A stretch of DNA of 64,000 bases. Source: Zingiber officinale (taxonomy: Eukaryota > Streptophyta > Magnoliopsida > Zingiberales > Zingiberaceae). Numbering within the stretch: position 1 is the first letter of the stretch; every line of letters begins with the position of its first letter. Positions 47,411 to 58,849 of this stretch are shown in pieces. Under the pieces are notes generated by a model that saw only the letters and a program-made list of their open reading frames with translations, searched no databases and was not told where the DNA came from. The DNA lies in the NCBI RefSeq assembly GCF_018446385.1, contig NC_055990.1, forward strand, positions 25,319,891-25,383,890. The letters are read 5' to 3'. Both the position numbers and the translations under genes were made by a program.

Positions 47411-47705
47411 GACATGGGTTTAAGGTCGCCACTTGACCGTCGGTGGAGACCTGGGTTTAACGTCGCCGCTCGATGGTCTTCACAGGGGTTTATAGCCGTC
47501 GCTCGACTCTGGGGTTTAACGTCGCCGCTCGACGGTCTTCACAGGGGTTTAGAGTCGCCGCTCGACTTTGGGGTTTATAGTCGCCGCTCGACTCTGGGGT
47601 TTAATGTCGCCGCTCGATGGTCTTCACAGGGGTTTATAGTCACCGCTCGACTCTGGGGTTTATAGTCGCCGCTCAACTCTGGGGTTTATAGTCGCTGCTC
47701 AACTT
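47411..47705 (-). repeat. Tandem array 2 in the LARD-like element
   Basis: Short units around GGGGTTTATAGTCGCCGCTC, about 27-60 bp apart. They resemble part of the 65-bp repeat at 58850-60325 in the Tat element (GGGTTTATAGACGCCGGCTC). Confidence 0.85.
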
Positions 47706-47719
47706 CTAGAGCCTATGAC

Positions 47720-48025
47720 TCTAATATAATATAATTCTGGCCGATCACTGTGGGAGTCTTCGCAAATATAATCCCGGCCAATTGACTTGAGAGTCTTCGC
47801 AAATATAATCCAGGCCAATCGGCACGGGAGTATTCGCAAATATAATTCCGGTCGATCAGCTCGGGAGTCTTCACAAATATAATCCCGGCCGATCAGCTCG
47901 GGAGTCTTCGCAAATATAATCCTGACCGATCGGCGCGGGAGCCTTCGCAAATATAATCCCGGTCGATCGGCGCGGGAGTTTTCGCAAATATAATCCCGGC
48001 CGATCGGCTAGGGAGTCTTCGTTCG
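47720..48025 (-). repeat. Tandem array 3 in the LARD-like element
   Basis: About eight units of roughly 37-40 bp built on TTCGCAAATATAATCCCGGC followed by CGATCGGCTCGGGAGTC. CCCGGCCGATCGGCTCGGG is a near-palindrome in many units. Confidence 0.85.
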
Positions 48026-48250
48026 GGGAACTATGGCAGATCCGAAAACCGAAAGAGAATATAATGAATAAACTGACCTGTCGATCGCCAGAGGATTTGA
48101 CTCAATTCCTCGACTCCCAAATACCCGTGGAGTGAGGAGAGCAGAGCATGCTCGTCAAAACTCACCAAGGTCATGAGTATAACAGAATTTTTCGGTGTCG
48201 TCCATCTTCACGTTCCATATCAGGTGCGTTCCCACAGACGACGCTAATTA

Positions 48251-49544
48251 TGTTCCTGTCGGGAAGCTGAGAAGATGGAACTGCCGGAACGACGTGTCTG
48301 GAATGTTGACCGCATCTCCATGACCTAGATGGTGGGATGTCTCCTGTGTTGACCAAGTCGTCCGATGTTCTCTAGTCAACACTACTTGCAACCAGCGACC
48401 GGATCACCCCGATTTCTGGTACTCCGATGCCCGAGGCGGGCCCCATGAATATATAAGCAACCGAACAATGATAGCACAACTAAATAAATACAAGATGAGT
48501 ATAGTGGCTTACCCTGGCCCCGGGGGGCACCCTCGGATGGGTCGGTGAGCTGATCGCGGTGTTGATCAAGTCGTAGTGCCCTGGACGAGTAGATGGGTGT
48601 GAGCCAGCTGAGAAGCCGGATCTGGGGGCGACGACATGGAATCCGGTGCAGCATGGGTTCAAGAGGCGGCATGTCGGCCGAAATAGGACGGCGGCTCCTG
48701 AGCCGAAATACTACAACGGCTCACAGGCCGGGATATGATGATGGCTCGCAGGCCGACACACGACACGCATGCCGGATAATACACGTAACTCACAAGCATG
48801 ATAACAATATGAATAGTGAAACACAACACGACTCGATGGTCGGAACCCCATCTCGACTCGAAGGTCGAAGCAAACAAACAGTGCGCAGGCGGCGACTGCC
48901 CGGAGGGCGACGGTGTCCACTGGAGACGGCGGTTGTGACCGTGGGAGGGGGCAGCGGTGACTTCTGACCGCGGTACCCACAGCCGCTGGGGGCGGCGGCG
49001 GCGGCGGGAGGTGTCGGCGACCGCTGGAAGAGGTGGCGGTACTGTTGGAGGCGGAGGCAGCGTTCTTCTAGCGTCGTAGGAGAGGGAAGCAGAGGCGCGT
49101 GACTCCTGGATGCGGTGTCACCCGTCTCAGGATGAAGGCGGCGAGAGGGGCTCAGCTCTGGCTGGCGCTCGGAAAGGGGAGGGCGAGATGTCCTCGAGGA
49201 GGTCGACGTCGACTAGCCTCCTTGGCGACGTCAACGGTCTACGAAGGAGAAGCCCCCTCTGGTCCCTCCTGGCGGTGGCAAACCCAAGCACCATCCCCTT
49301 CCTCCTGGTGGCAGCGCTAGGGTGAAGAGGTCGGCGGAAAGGAGGTAGAGGAGAGGAGTGGCTGGCGATCGACATCGGCGCCGACGAGGAAGGAGGAAGC
49401 AGGTTCTTTGGCAGCAGCGGACCAAACCAAAAACGAAGCCTCTCCCCAAACATGATAAACAGTGCCCTGAAAAGGGCTATCGTCGAATGACCAAAACACC
49501 ATCCTTTTTTCCCCTAATTACCCCTATGTCATCCAATATATCCA
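48251..49544 (-). repeat. 5' LTR of the minus-strand LARD-like element
   Basis: 1,294 bp, closely similar to 44222-45512 with scattered transitions. The transcription start side faces lower coordinates. Confidence 0.8.
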
Positions 49545-49796
49545 TATTTTTTATGATAATATATTACTATATTTACGATAATATGTTACTATATTTATGA
49601 TAATATATTTTCATATTTATCATTATATTTTTTATATATTATCTTGATAATATGTATAAATAGATGAGTTAGCTTTACAATTATCAATCAAATAATAAAG
49701 AAGTAGCTGTCTTCTAATTTTCTTTTTTTTTTTAATTTTTTTGTCTCTCTATTCTATCTTATGTTTATATTCTTTTGAATTGTGTATTTGAACAAT
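49545..49796. other. AT-rich spacer between the LARD-like element and the CIPK fragment
   Basis: TATTTATGATAATATATTAC-type short repeats (49550-49640) and a T run near 49723. Nothing coding. Confidence 0.6.
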
Positions 49797-50052
49797 CACC
49801 ACGACCTCGAGCTGGAGAACCTGTTGCTGGACGAGAAGGGCTATGACGACACTAAGGCTGATATTTGGTCCTACGACGTCATCCTCTTCTTGCTTCTTGC
49901 AAGGTACCTCCCCTTCACCGATACGAATCTGATGGAGATGTATTGAAAGATCAGCCACGGCGAATTCCGATGTCCCTATTGATTCCCTTCCGGCTCCGCA
50001 TGCTCGAGACCAACCCCATCGCCAAGCTTGCTGAGAACCCTTGTAGGTTCTG
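49797..50052 (+). pseudogene. CIPK protein kinase fragment, C-lobe
   Basis: It starts [13 protein letters not shown], the CIPK catalytic-loop block HRDLKPENLLLD with the Arg and the Lys-Pro pair changed. It then jumps straight to [18 protein letters not shown] and [18 protein letters not shown], matching the post-activation-loop part of CIPKs ([32 protein letters not shown].MY). The DFG motif and activation loop are missing (about 40 residues). In-frame stops follow MEMY and CPY; the next readable part, RMLETNPIAKLAENP, matches the R.LDPNP..R....I..NPWF block. It is clearly a dead kinase fragment, and it continues, in order and on the same strand, the N-lobe piece at 31230. Confidence 0.8.
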
Positions 50053-50522
50053 AAAGGGGGGCGATCAACCAACAACAGGCACAAATGAAGCGGGGTGAGA
50101 TCTTGGGAGTCATTGGCTCGGCGTTTATCGACGAGGATGGGCAGGATTCAGCGGACGATAGCAAGAGAAAATCTTTTTCGGTGGGGTCGGTGGGGTCGTT
50201 GAGGTGAACATCTCTATTGCAGCCGAGCGTCTAAAAGCATTCAAACTGATCACATGGTGGCCATCGTTCGACCTATTGGGTTGTTCATAAGGACACATCC
50301 CATATTATGGTTGGTGTATATTATTTCACATGCATCGTAATTACGAACAAATGTAAGGAAGAGCCTCTTTCACATGCTTTTATTCTTTTGCATCTTCATT
50401 TTTAGTTATTAATTTAATTTAATATATTTGTGCTACTAATTAAAGTTGAAAGATTGAAAAAAGTCTATTTTATTTTTATAGGTAATTCACCCCTTTCTTA
50501 CCATCCTCGTTGTACCAATAAT
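50053..50522 (+). other. Unassigned stretch and probable truncated 5' LTR of a SIRE-like Copia
   Basis: 50053-50280 has no assignment. From roughly 50280 the sequence looks like an LTR end: it finishes GGTAATTCACCCCTTTCTTA..GTACCA just before a primer-binding site. The LTR start (expected to be TGTTAGTACCC, as at 52718) is absent. Confidence 0.45.
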
Positions 50523-50535
50523 TGGTATCAGAACC
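50523..50535 (+). other. Primer-binding site of the SIRE-like Copia
   Basis: TGGTATCAGAACC, complementary to initiator Met-tRNA with one change from the gag-only element's site. Confidence 0.8.
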
Positions 50536-50599
50536 AAAATATCTCAGAAGAATTAACCGTTAACTGAAGCACTAAGACGATAGCTGGATCGAGCATTTA

Positions 50600-51781
50600 T
50601 CCGTCATAATTGGAGGGAGAATTTGCATTATGAAAAAAACACTTGGAGATACTTTTTAAAACTGACTTTGAAGCTTTATTAATAATTAAATATGGTTTCG
50701 AAGCTCTAAACGATCAAAAAGACAAATAAAAAGAAGAGTACCTTTGTACAAAGGAAGAGCAAGCGAACTTTGTGACAAATGGATGGGCCAAATTCTACCT
50801 ACTAAGTATACTGTCACCTCAAGAAATCAGCAGGATCGGCGCCTACGCATCGCAAAGGAACTTTGAAAAAAGTTCCTGGAATTGTACAAAGGAACGTCTG
50901 AAGAAAAGCTCGCTAGACGAGATCTTCTCCGGAACCAACTGACGAACCTCCGACTAAAAGAAGGAGAATCAGTAGTGCAACTACACGTTAAATTGAAGGA
51001 GATGATCACCAGACTCACGAATCTCGGAGAAAAGGTAACAAACCGAGATTCTCTAAAGTACGCATTAAATGTTTTTCCAAGGACACTCGAATGATCCTCA
51101 ATTGTCGATTCCTATTATATTTCTAAAAATCTAGAAGTAAGCACATTAGAAAGTTTATTTTTCACTTTAGAACTTCACGAACCTAGATGTGCAGAATCAA
51201 AGGAGCCAAGTCAGACAATTACCCTAAAGGCAAGAATAGACGATCTAGACTCTGAAGCATCAATTGACGAAGATGAAGCAATATTATTGGTAAAAAAATT
51301 TAATAAGTTTATTAAATCTAATAAATTTAACAAGTCATATGCGAAAAAGCACTTTTAGAGCAAAAGGAAGGTACGATGCTACAACTGCCAAGGAGAAGGA
51401 CACATCAAGGACGACTGCCCCGAACTGAAGAAGAAGGAGAAGGACAAGGGCAAAAGACCAACAAGATCGAAGGATAAGAATTTGAAGGTAGCATGGGATG
51501 AATCGTCGTCCTCTGAATCTGAGATCGAGGTCTACGTCGGACTATCCCTGATGGCATACCACCAGAGAGACGTTGAAAGTTCCTCAAAGATGAGCATCGA
51601 CGAAGGGGGAGGATCCTCTGAGAAAAGCAGCGATGAAGGGGAATCGTCAGAACACGAGATAAGTGAGGTACGTGGACTATCCCCTAAGCAATCTTTTGAA
51701 TTTATCAAAATACTTTCTAAAAATATATGTAAATTAGACAAAGAAAATATTGATTTGAAAAGACAATTAGCCAACCACTAG
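50600..51781 (+). pseudogene. SIRE/Maximus-like Copia gag, degenerate
   Basis: Readable pieces: YKGTSEEKLARRDLLRNQLT and LRLKEGESVVQLHVKLKEMI (a UBN2-type gag core), then a knuckle CYNCQGEGHIKDDC (51377-51418), then AWDESSSSESEIEVYVGLSL, an acidic Ser/Glu stretch and a coiled-coil end KILSKNICKLDKENIDLKRQ. Stops at about 50865, 51092, 51357 and 51779. No pol follows; AT-rich DNA leads to a purine tract at 52705 and an LTR at 52718. This is a second SIRE-like element in the window with gag but no pol. Confidence 0.8.
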
Positions 51782-52717
51782 AATTGTTTGATAAGTTAAA
51801 ATTAGAAAACGAAAAATTGAAAACACAAATAGAGAAATTAAAAGATTGTCATGCATGTTCTAATTACATTCAACCAAAGTTTAGAAATTATGGTAGAATC
51901 AACTAATACATTAGAAATCACTAGGGATAAATTAATAAAATTCCTAAAAATTATGTATCTCTCAAATTTTTAGTAAATCCAGTAGTCAGGAACCTATATT
52001 GGATTCCAAATTTTTTTTAGATTAAACTCCATTTTTTTTAAATTATTAGGATAGAAATTGTCTCAATTAGAAAAATATTTTTATAAAATTTTTCTATTTA
52101 TATTTCGAGTTGAATTTTTTTTCTATGATATCTGATGATTTAATCTACAAATAGATTTTTTTATTTTATTTACTGTTGAGTTATTTTTTAAAATTATAAA
52201 CAAAAAATTATTCTTTGAAATTTAAAATTATTTCATAGATTTAAATTTTAATTTTTTGAGATGAAACATGATTACAAATATTTTTATTTTTTTTTAATGT
52301 CTAAATTATTACAAATTATTTTCTAAAATGGAAATTATTACAAGAAAACTAAACTTTTAAAAAAAATTTCTACTGTTTAACAATGTGTACTACACATCAG
52401 GAAAAATAGTAGAATTTTTTAGAATTGAAAAATACTAGCTTACTGGTAATCGTTGTTATGTACCCCTAGAAAAGTTTTTCAAAATTTTCTAACAGTTTAC
52501 TTTATTTTTCTAAATTTTTTAATGATTTTTTTGATATGATTAAAGGGGGAGAAATAAGTAAAAGTTAAAGAGTATTAAGGGGAAGTTAGGATAATTCCCA
52601 AAATTTTTATCCTTGTATTTATTTTTGCAATTAACTTGTTTAATTCATTGCTTTATTATATTATTTCATTACATTTTTAACCCTAACTTGGGTTGATACA
52701 CATTAAAAGGGAGAGAT
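51782..52717 (+). other. Non-coding interior and polypurine tract of the SIRE-like Copia
   Basis: Very AT-rich with no pol domains. AAAAGGGAGAGA at 52705-52716 is the polypurine tract before the 3' LTR. Confidence 0.7.
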
Positions 52718-53119
52718 TGTTAGTACCCAGGGCAGTTTTGATGTGGTCAACTAAGTTTAGCTAGGTCCTGTTATGTTTGATCCTTGTGTCTAAGTGTGTA
52801 GGAGCTTAGGAACACAAGAAGTCAAGCGAAAGACGCAACTAGCAGAAAGATGACACGGGAAGGGAGTCGACGGGCTCAGTGCATCCAAAAGACGAGATGT
52901 TGCGAAAGAGTATATCGGCGAACGAGAAGGACGCACACGACAGTTTAAGGGACGAGAAGCAGGGGAGGAAGGATGCTCGAGGAGAAGGTTAGAGTTAGGT
53001 TTGGATGAGCTCAACTCCAATTAGCCGGAGAATCATCTATGTGAAGAGATCAACTTTGAGTTGAGTTGCCTTGTGGAAGGCGCCTTCCATGGCTGGAAGA
53101 TGCCTTCGATGAACAATAC
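52718..53119 (+). repeat. Truncated 3' LTR of the SIRE-like Copia
   Basis: It begins TGTTAGTACCCAGGGCAG after the purine tract and is cut at 53119 by the Tat Gypsy element. The remainder would lie beyond that element, outside the window. Confidence 0.7.
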
Positions 53120-53345
53120 TGATCCTGTCCGAAAGCTAAATCAACGGGCGCTGGGCACGTGGCGCTCTCCGAGTCGCTGATGTAGATCTCCGACGGGTCG
53201 TACGAACTTCCGACGAACCTGCACAGAAGTCGGGCCGGGAGGGAGTTCCCGGCGGCGACCCTCCGACGCTCAAGTCAGGCAAGCTAACAGTGAAGAAGTG
53301 GCTCCAAAAATTGTAGAACGCGTACCTCCGGAGAAGTATAAGGCT

Positions 53346-53357
53346 CCTTATATAGAG
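53346..53357 (-). promoter_or_regulatory. TATA box in the Tat LTR
   Basis: CTCTATATAAGG on the minus strand, inside the LTR and followed by CT-rich DNA; a likely promoter element of the retrotransposon. Confidence 0.55.
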
Positions 53358-53959
53358 CCGTGAAAGAGCTCACACACACCTACCGAGGCAAATACGTGTC
53401 CTTAGCCCATACCTCGGTATGTGTTTGTCAGAAGGCTTACCTGACACCATACTGCTACAGTCCAGGCACGTCTTCGATGGGATAGCATAACACCTTGCCG
53501 CCAGATTTGGAGTATGGCCTAGTCATAGGACTTGACAGCTGTCACAAGATGTTCCTTGTCCTTCTCTCCCTACTCCATGCCGGGGCGTCCGGCCGGCCGA
53601 CACTCATCTCCCGTCCGGCCGGCTGACACTCATCTCCCGTCCGGCCGGCCGGCACTCATCTCCCGTCCGGCCAGTCGGCACTCATCTCACGTCCGGCCGT
53701 CCGACACTCACATCACGTCCGGCCCTCCATATGCATCGGTATGCTGGGGAGATCCTCGGTAAGGTGCTATGTGGGGACTGCTAGCAGTATGTTACCTTAT
53801 GTCTACGGCCGAGCATGACTTCCGCTCGGCCCTTCGTTACTGTTCAATCGAGCGCCGAAACCCCGACCCCTGTCGGGGCGCCTTTTGCCATCGGTTATTC
53901 ACCGGTCGACCGGCCGGGAGGTCGGCCCATCCTTCTCCGGTCGGCTGACCGGTCCGCCC

Positions 53960-55591
53960 TGTTAGGACCAAAAGTAGCTAGAGGGGGGGGTGAATAGCTC
54001 GTCGCGTTCGCTCGGTGCTCGGCGTTGCTTGTTCCTTCAAAGATGTGCAGCGAAAATACAAAGAACAATCACACAACGCTAACACGGTTGGTTTACTTGG
54101 TATCCACCTCACAAGAGGTGACTAATCCAAGGATCCACACCAACACACACACCCTCCACTAAATAAAACTCTCCTTTATGGTAACTACCAAGGGCGGAGA
54201 AGCCCTACAAGACTCAATACAAGAAGAGAGGGAAAGGATACAAGAAATACAAGCTTACAAGCTTACAATGAGTATAAACCCTAACCCTAGCTTCTCTTCT
54301 TGGCTTTGATCCGCCTCTTGACTTGGAAAACTTCCAAGATCCTTCAAGAACTGGCGATCTGAGCTTTGTGAGTGCTGTGGAGGAGCTGGCGAGAAATCTA
54401 GAGTGAATCGGAGAAGAGATGCCGAAGGAAATGAACGCCTGCGGCCTTTATCGACGCCAACGGTCGGATCCCGATCGATTCGAATGTTCCCAATCGATCG
54501 GGGAGGCTTTGGATCGATCCATGGATCGATCGAGGGCCCCTGCTCGGAAAAGCGCTGGATCGATCACGGATCGATCCAGAGCGCCTCAGCATGACATCGC
54601 GTCCCAATCGATCCACCGATCGATTGGAACATCTGAATCGATCACGGATCGATCCGGAGAACTCTGTTACGCTAGAGAAGCTGGATCGATCCAGCGATTG
54701 ATCCAACACTTGGTTTTGCCCAAAACCAAGTTCCAAGCCTCTCGAACCAACATCCGGTCAACCTTGACTGTTGGTACATCATGCCTAGCATCTGGTCACT
54801 CCTTTGACTGCTAGGACTTCACCAAGTGTCGGTCAATCCCTTTGACCCACTTAGACTTTCTATTCATGCCAAGTATCCGGTCACTCCTTGACCTACTTGG
54901 ACTTCCATCAGATGTCCGGTCAATCCTTTGACCTATCTGTATTTCCTCGTGCCAAGTATCCGGTCAATCCTTTGACCTACTTGATTTCCCAACACCGGAT
55001 GTCAGATCATCCTTGATCCATCTGGATTTTCCTGCCCGGCTTCACTCACGGGACTTTCACCTAGCTTCACTCACTAGGGTTTTCCATCGCCTAGCTTCAC
55101 TCACTAGGGCTTTCACAGCTTCACTCACGGGACTTTCACCTAGCTTCACTCACTAGGGTTTTCCTTCCGACTTCACTCACGGGACTTTCACCTAGCTTCA
55201 CTCACTAGGGTTTCACCTGGTTCACTCACGGGACTTTCACCTAGCTTCACTCACTAGGACTTTCACCTAGCTTCACTCACTAGGGTTTTCCTTCTGCCTG
55301 GCTTCACTCACCAGGACTTTCACCTAGCTTCACTCACTAGGGTTTTCACCTGGTTTCACTCACCAGGACTTTCACCTAGCTTCACTCACTAGGACTTTCA
55401 CCTAGCTTCACTCACTAGGGTTTTCCTTCTGCCTGGCTTCACTCACCAGGACTTCCTTGTCAAGTATCCGATCAACCTTGACCTACTTGACTCTTCTTCA
55501 ATCAATTTCTTATTGTCAAACATCTAAACTCAAACCAAGACTCAGCTTGGTCACCCAGGTCAACCTTGACCTGAGGGATGTTGCACCAACA
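53960..55591 (-). mobile_element. Solo LTR of the gag-only family, minus strand
   Basis: 1,632 bp with ends TGTTGGTGCAACATCC..GTCCTAACA on the minus strand and CGCCC on both flanks (53955-53959 and 55592-55596). It has all LTR modules in reverse: CTATTCACCCCC block, GATCGATCC cluster (54470-54700), long hairpin modules (54755-55030) and the GTGAGTGAAG array (55040-55450). No internal region is present, so it is a solo LTR left by LTR-LTR recombination. Confidence 0.93.
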
Positions 55592-56331
55592 CGCCCTTCT
55601 CCGGTCGGCCACCTGGCCCTTTGACTTTCACGTGGCGTTGACCCCTCAAAATGGGGGTCCCCTGTTCTAACCGCCGGATCACTTGCCTCCCCCTCAAGTC
55701 TAGTCGAAGGAGGCAAAGTCCGACTGACTGGACTGCCGATCAGACTGAGTAACGGCCGCTGCATTAGTCCACTCGGCCAGACTTAAGGATGCACATCCGT
55801 TCGGCGGTGTCTTGCCCGTGCCTTGTATTCCCTTGGAATCCATGCCAAATCCTCTCCCCTACTGCCAATCACGTGCGTTGCGCGCGGTAAGGGGCGCTCA
55901 TTAAATGCGACCCGTGTCCTGCTGACACGTGGCGATCTCGCTTCTGTCAGCGTATGGTGGTGGCGTTACATCCGATGGGACAACCGCCGTTTAAAATGAG
56001 CGGTTGGATGATCGCCTCGTTCTTCACGACCTGAATCGGACGACTGAGGCCGTTCGAGGCTAACGCTATAAATCTCGCGACCTCTTCTCTCCGCCGCATT
56101 CTTGCTTCGTCGACCTTCGACTTCCCGCTATTCTTTCTGCTCCGGCGACCTCGTGTCTCAGCTCCCCGACGACCCCGAGGCCCCTTTCGATCATCCCTTT
56201 TGCTCGTAAGCCTTCCTTTTCCTCGTTCCCTCCCTCTTCTTTTTTCTGTTAGCTGTCCCCTTCAGTTTGCCACCTTTTCTTTCTTGTTCGAACCCTTCTT
56301 TTTGTCTCGAATTCTTTACTGTGTTTTGACC

Positions 56332-58527
56332 ATGACTAGCACTTCCCAGCCGACCGCCGGCGCTCCTGGTCTTTGGTACACGACCAAGGAGAGCCGGTTT
56401 GACGAGGAGGATGCGCTGCGCCTCGCTCGGACTTATGAAATCCCTACCGACCATTACATAGTATTAGCCACCCCCACCGACCGACCTCATGAACCGCCAC
56501 CCGGCACTGCCCTCTTTTTTCGAGATCAATTTTTAGCCGGGCTACGCTTTCCTCCACATAAGTTTTTCTTACAAGTGTGCAATTATTTTCGCATCCCGCT
56601 CGGCCAACTAGTTCCGAACTCCATTAGGTTGCTGAGCGGGGTGGTAGTCCTCTTTAAACTAAACAACATCCCATTAGACCCCAAAGTGTTCCATTACTTC
56701 TACTACCCTAAGCAAGCCGAGTGGGGTACTTTTGTTTTCTAATATAGGATAGGTTTCGTCCTTTTTGATAATATGCCGAGCTCCAACAAACACTGGAAGG
56801 AGCATTTTTTCTATATGCGCTTTCCCGAGCCACCGGCCTTCCGAATCAAGTGGCAGACGGCGATGCCAGCGCAACCGGAGCTCGGCAAGTTTAGGGGTGA
56901 TCCGGCCTACCTTCATGCAGCCGACCGGCTGGTCGGCCAGCGCTACCACATCGACAAGCTGCTCCTTCCGGGAGTGATGTATATATTCGACTTGTCTTCT
57001 ATTCCCGCCGATCTGCCTTGCAGCATGAGTAAGCTCTCCTATCATCCTCTTTCTTTTGTTCTAACTGATTTATTCTTTGTTTCTGCAGCCGAAGTTATGT
57101 GGCGCGCAAAGGCTACCGAGCGGCTGAAACTACGAGCCGCTGAGATCGAGGCGGCCAAGAATAGGGAGATCGCCGAGCGGAGCTTGGACTCGGCTGGTCC
57201 GGCCAGCGGAGAGGGTGAGGGGACTCAGAATGTCCCGGAAGCCTTAGACGCTTCTGCCTCTCTCGGCGAAGCTGCGGGCGATATAGAGCCTTCTACTCAA
57301 GTCGGGGTAAAGGGTCGTTCGGCTGACGAAGCCCCCCTGGCAACTCGGAAGCACAGACGGCCAGAACCAGCCTCTCAACCAACTCCATCTGATGAACCGC
57401 AGTCCGAGCGGGGTGATGAAGCTCCAGTGCTGTCCGGGACGGTCTCTATAGAGAGTACCCCCACGCCGCGCGGCTCTCCAAGGGCTACCTCTGAGGTGCC
57501 GCCCGCCAGTCCTCCGTGAACCATGCGTCGCCTTAGGCGATTGGGCGACCTTCCTTCCTGAAGTGGTGAGCCGTCCGGTAAAGCAGCTGCGCCCCAGGGT
57601 GATCCGAGCGGCCCGAGATTGATAAAAATTGTCCTGCGCCTTCCGTCGGAGGAATATATGGTGGATGCTGATCGACCAGTGGTCCCCGAGCAGCAGATCA
57701 CCCTCACGGGTCCTCTTGCCAAAGCCTGGGAGGATGCTCGGCTCTGAATTGCAATGATGACTCCCGGTCAGCTAGGCGACAGCAATCTACAACAGGCGAC
57801 CGGGGTATGTTCTTTGCCATGTTAGTTATTTGGATTTAGTTTCTAACTTGCTCCTATCCATTTGCAGAATTGGGTGGAGCAGATTGCAATCAGCAATCGC
57901 CTGGCCGAGCTGGAGGACGAGCTGAAAAAACTCAAAGCCGTGGGAGATAGCAGACAGTCAACGACCGCTCTGGAGAAGGCAAAAAAGCTGTTGGAAGCTG
58001 AACGGGGTAAGTCTTCCGGCTTGTCGAGCGAAGTGGCTCGACTCGAGGCTTTGGTCAAGCAGCGGGACAAAGAGATAAAGACCGCGACCACCCGGAAGCG
58101 CCAAGCCATCAACGACATGGATATGATGAAGGTAGAGAACCGGGGGCTAGAGCAGCGAGTGAAGGAATTAGACGCCTTGCTCAAGACTGAACGGGAGGGC
58201 CGCTCGACAGACCAGGTTAAAGCGGAAGGGGCTTTGCAAGATCTCCAGGCGGCCCTTGACGCTTCCGGAGCCACTCTTAAAGAATATCAAGATGGGGAGC
58301 CCGGTCGGTTGGCGGAAGCGCGCAAAGCATTCGTCCGCTCAGACGAATTTGGCGAAAAGTTCAGCGACAAGCTGTCCTTAACTTTCGAAGAGGCGATCAA
58401 AGTGGCAGTTGAATATCTGAAGAGCAAGGGCCACATACCAACCGAGCTGGCGATTCCCCCCGAAGATCTGGCGGTCATGATGGGCTCCATCCCTGATTCT
58501 CTCTTTGATTTTGGTGATAGTGAATGA
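56332..58527 (+). pseudogene. Antisense, intron-containing extra ORF of the Tat element (putative gypsy-type transposon domain)
   Basis: It runs opposite to pol. Exon 1 (56332-57028) encodes a domain I recognise from plant proteins labelled putative gypsy-type transposon (ALFFRDQFLAGLRFPPHKFF, QVCNYFRIPLGQLVPNSIRL, MPSSNKHWKEHFF). It has one in-frame TAA at 56740, after which the same frame continues. A clean GTAAGC..TGCAG intron (57029-57088) follows, then exon 2 (57089-57804), acidic and Pro/Ser-rich with stops near 57518 and later. A second intron is GTATGT..TTGCAG (57805-57867). Exon 3 (57868-58527) is a long coiled coil (RLAELEDELKKLK, LEARVKQRD-like heptads) ending at a TGA. Its role is unknown; spliceable introns on this strand argue that it was once expressed as its own gene. 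This copy is broken. Confidence 0.75.
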
Positions 58528-58849
58528 AGGGTTTATAAAATTTCTTTCATGTTTTCACTGTTTTTTGTATGCCTGCCATTCGGGGCGAAGACCGTTGTTA
58601 TCACCTTTGTCTATTCACCGTTTGGTGTAAATGAATTCTCTTTGTTATTTGTTTGTTCGACCAGCCTCCAATCCTTAACTTTTTGCGCCGGTCCTAATTT
58701 TCTCGCGCTAAGTGCGTTTTATAAAGGAGCCGCTCAGACCCACTTTTTCTTTATTCTAGCCTTATCGGCGGGCCCGGTCAGAGGTCGGCCTTTACAACCG
58801 AGCAGGACCTTGCAGAAAGTTATCCGTCCGGAGGATTTATAGACTCCGG

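Larger units (their letters stand above)
44222..49544 (-). mobile_element. Non-coding Gypsy-type LTR element (LARD-like), minus strand
   Basis: Two similar LTRs (44222-45512 and 48251-49544) bracket a 2.74-kb interior with no pol or gag. Minus orientation is shown by the Gypsy-style sequence GCGTCGTCTGTGGGAACGC beside the right LTR (primer side) and by GAAGGGGAGACTTG next to the left LTR (purine side). The ends are TGGATATAT..ACAGGAACA on the minus strand. Three tandem arrays fill the interior. I could not see a perfect 5-bp target duplication (TTTAT versus TATTT). Confidence 0.8.
53120..55682 (-). repeat. 3' LTR of the Tat element, split by a solo LTR
   Basis: On the minus strand it starts TGATCCGGCGGTTAG at 55682 and ends GACAGGATCA at 53120. 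Without the insertion at 53960-55591 and one CGCCC it would be about 926 bp. The CTTGAGGGGGAGGCAAG tract (plus-strand 55683-55699) precedes it as the polypurine tract. Confidence 0.8.

Noticed and set aside
44222..49544. Two solo LTRs with unrelated DNA between
   Set aside because: Primer-side sequence and purine tract adjoin the LTRs in the correct orientation, so one element with a non-coding body is more likely.
50053..50215. Possible CIPK C-terminal regulatory (NAF) region
   Set aside because: No NAF/FISL motif or alignable sequence could be read in any frame.
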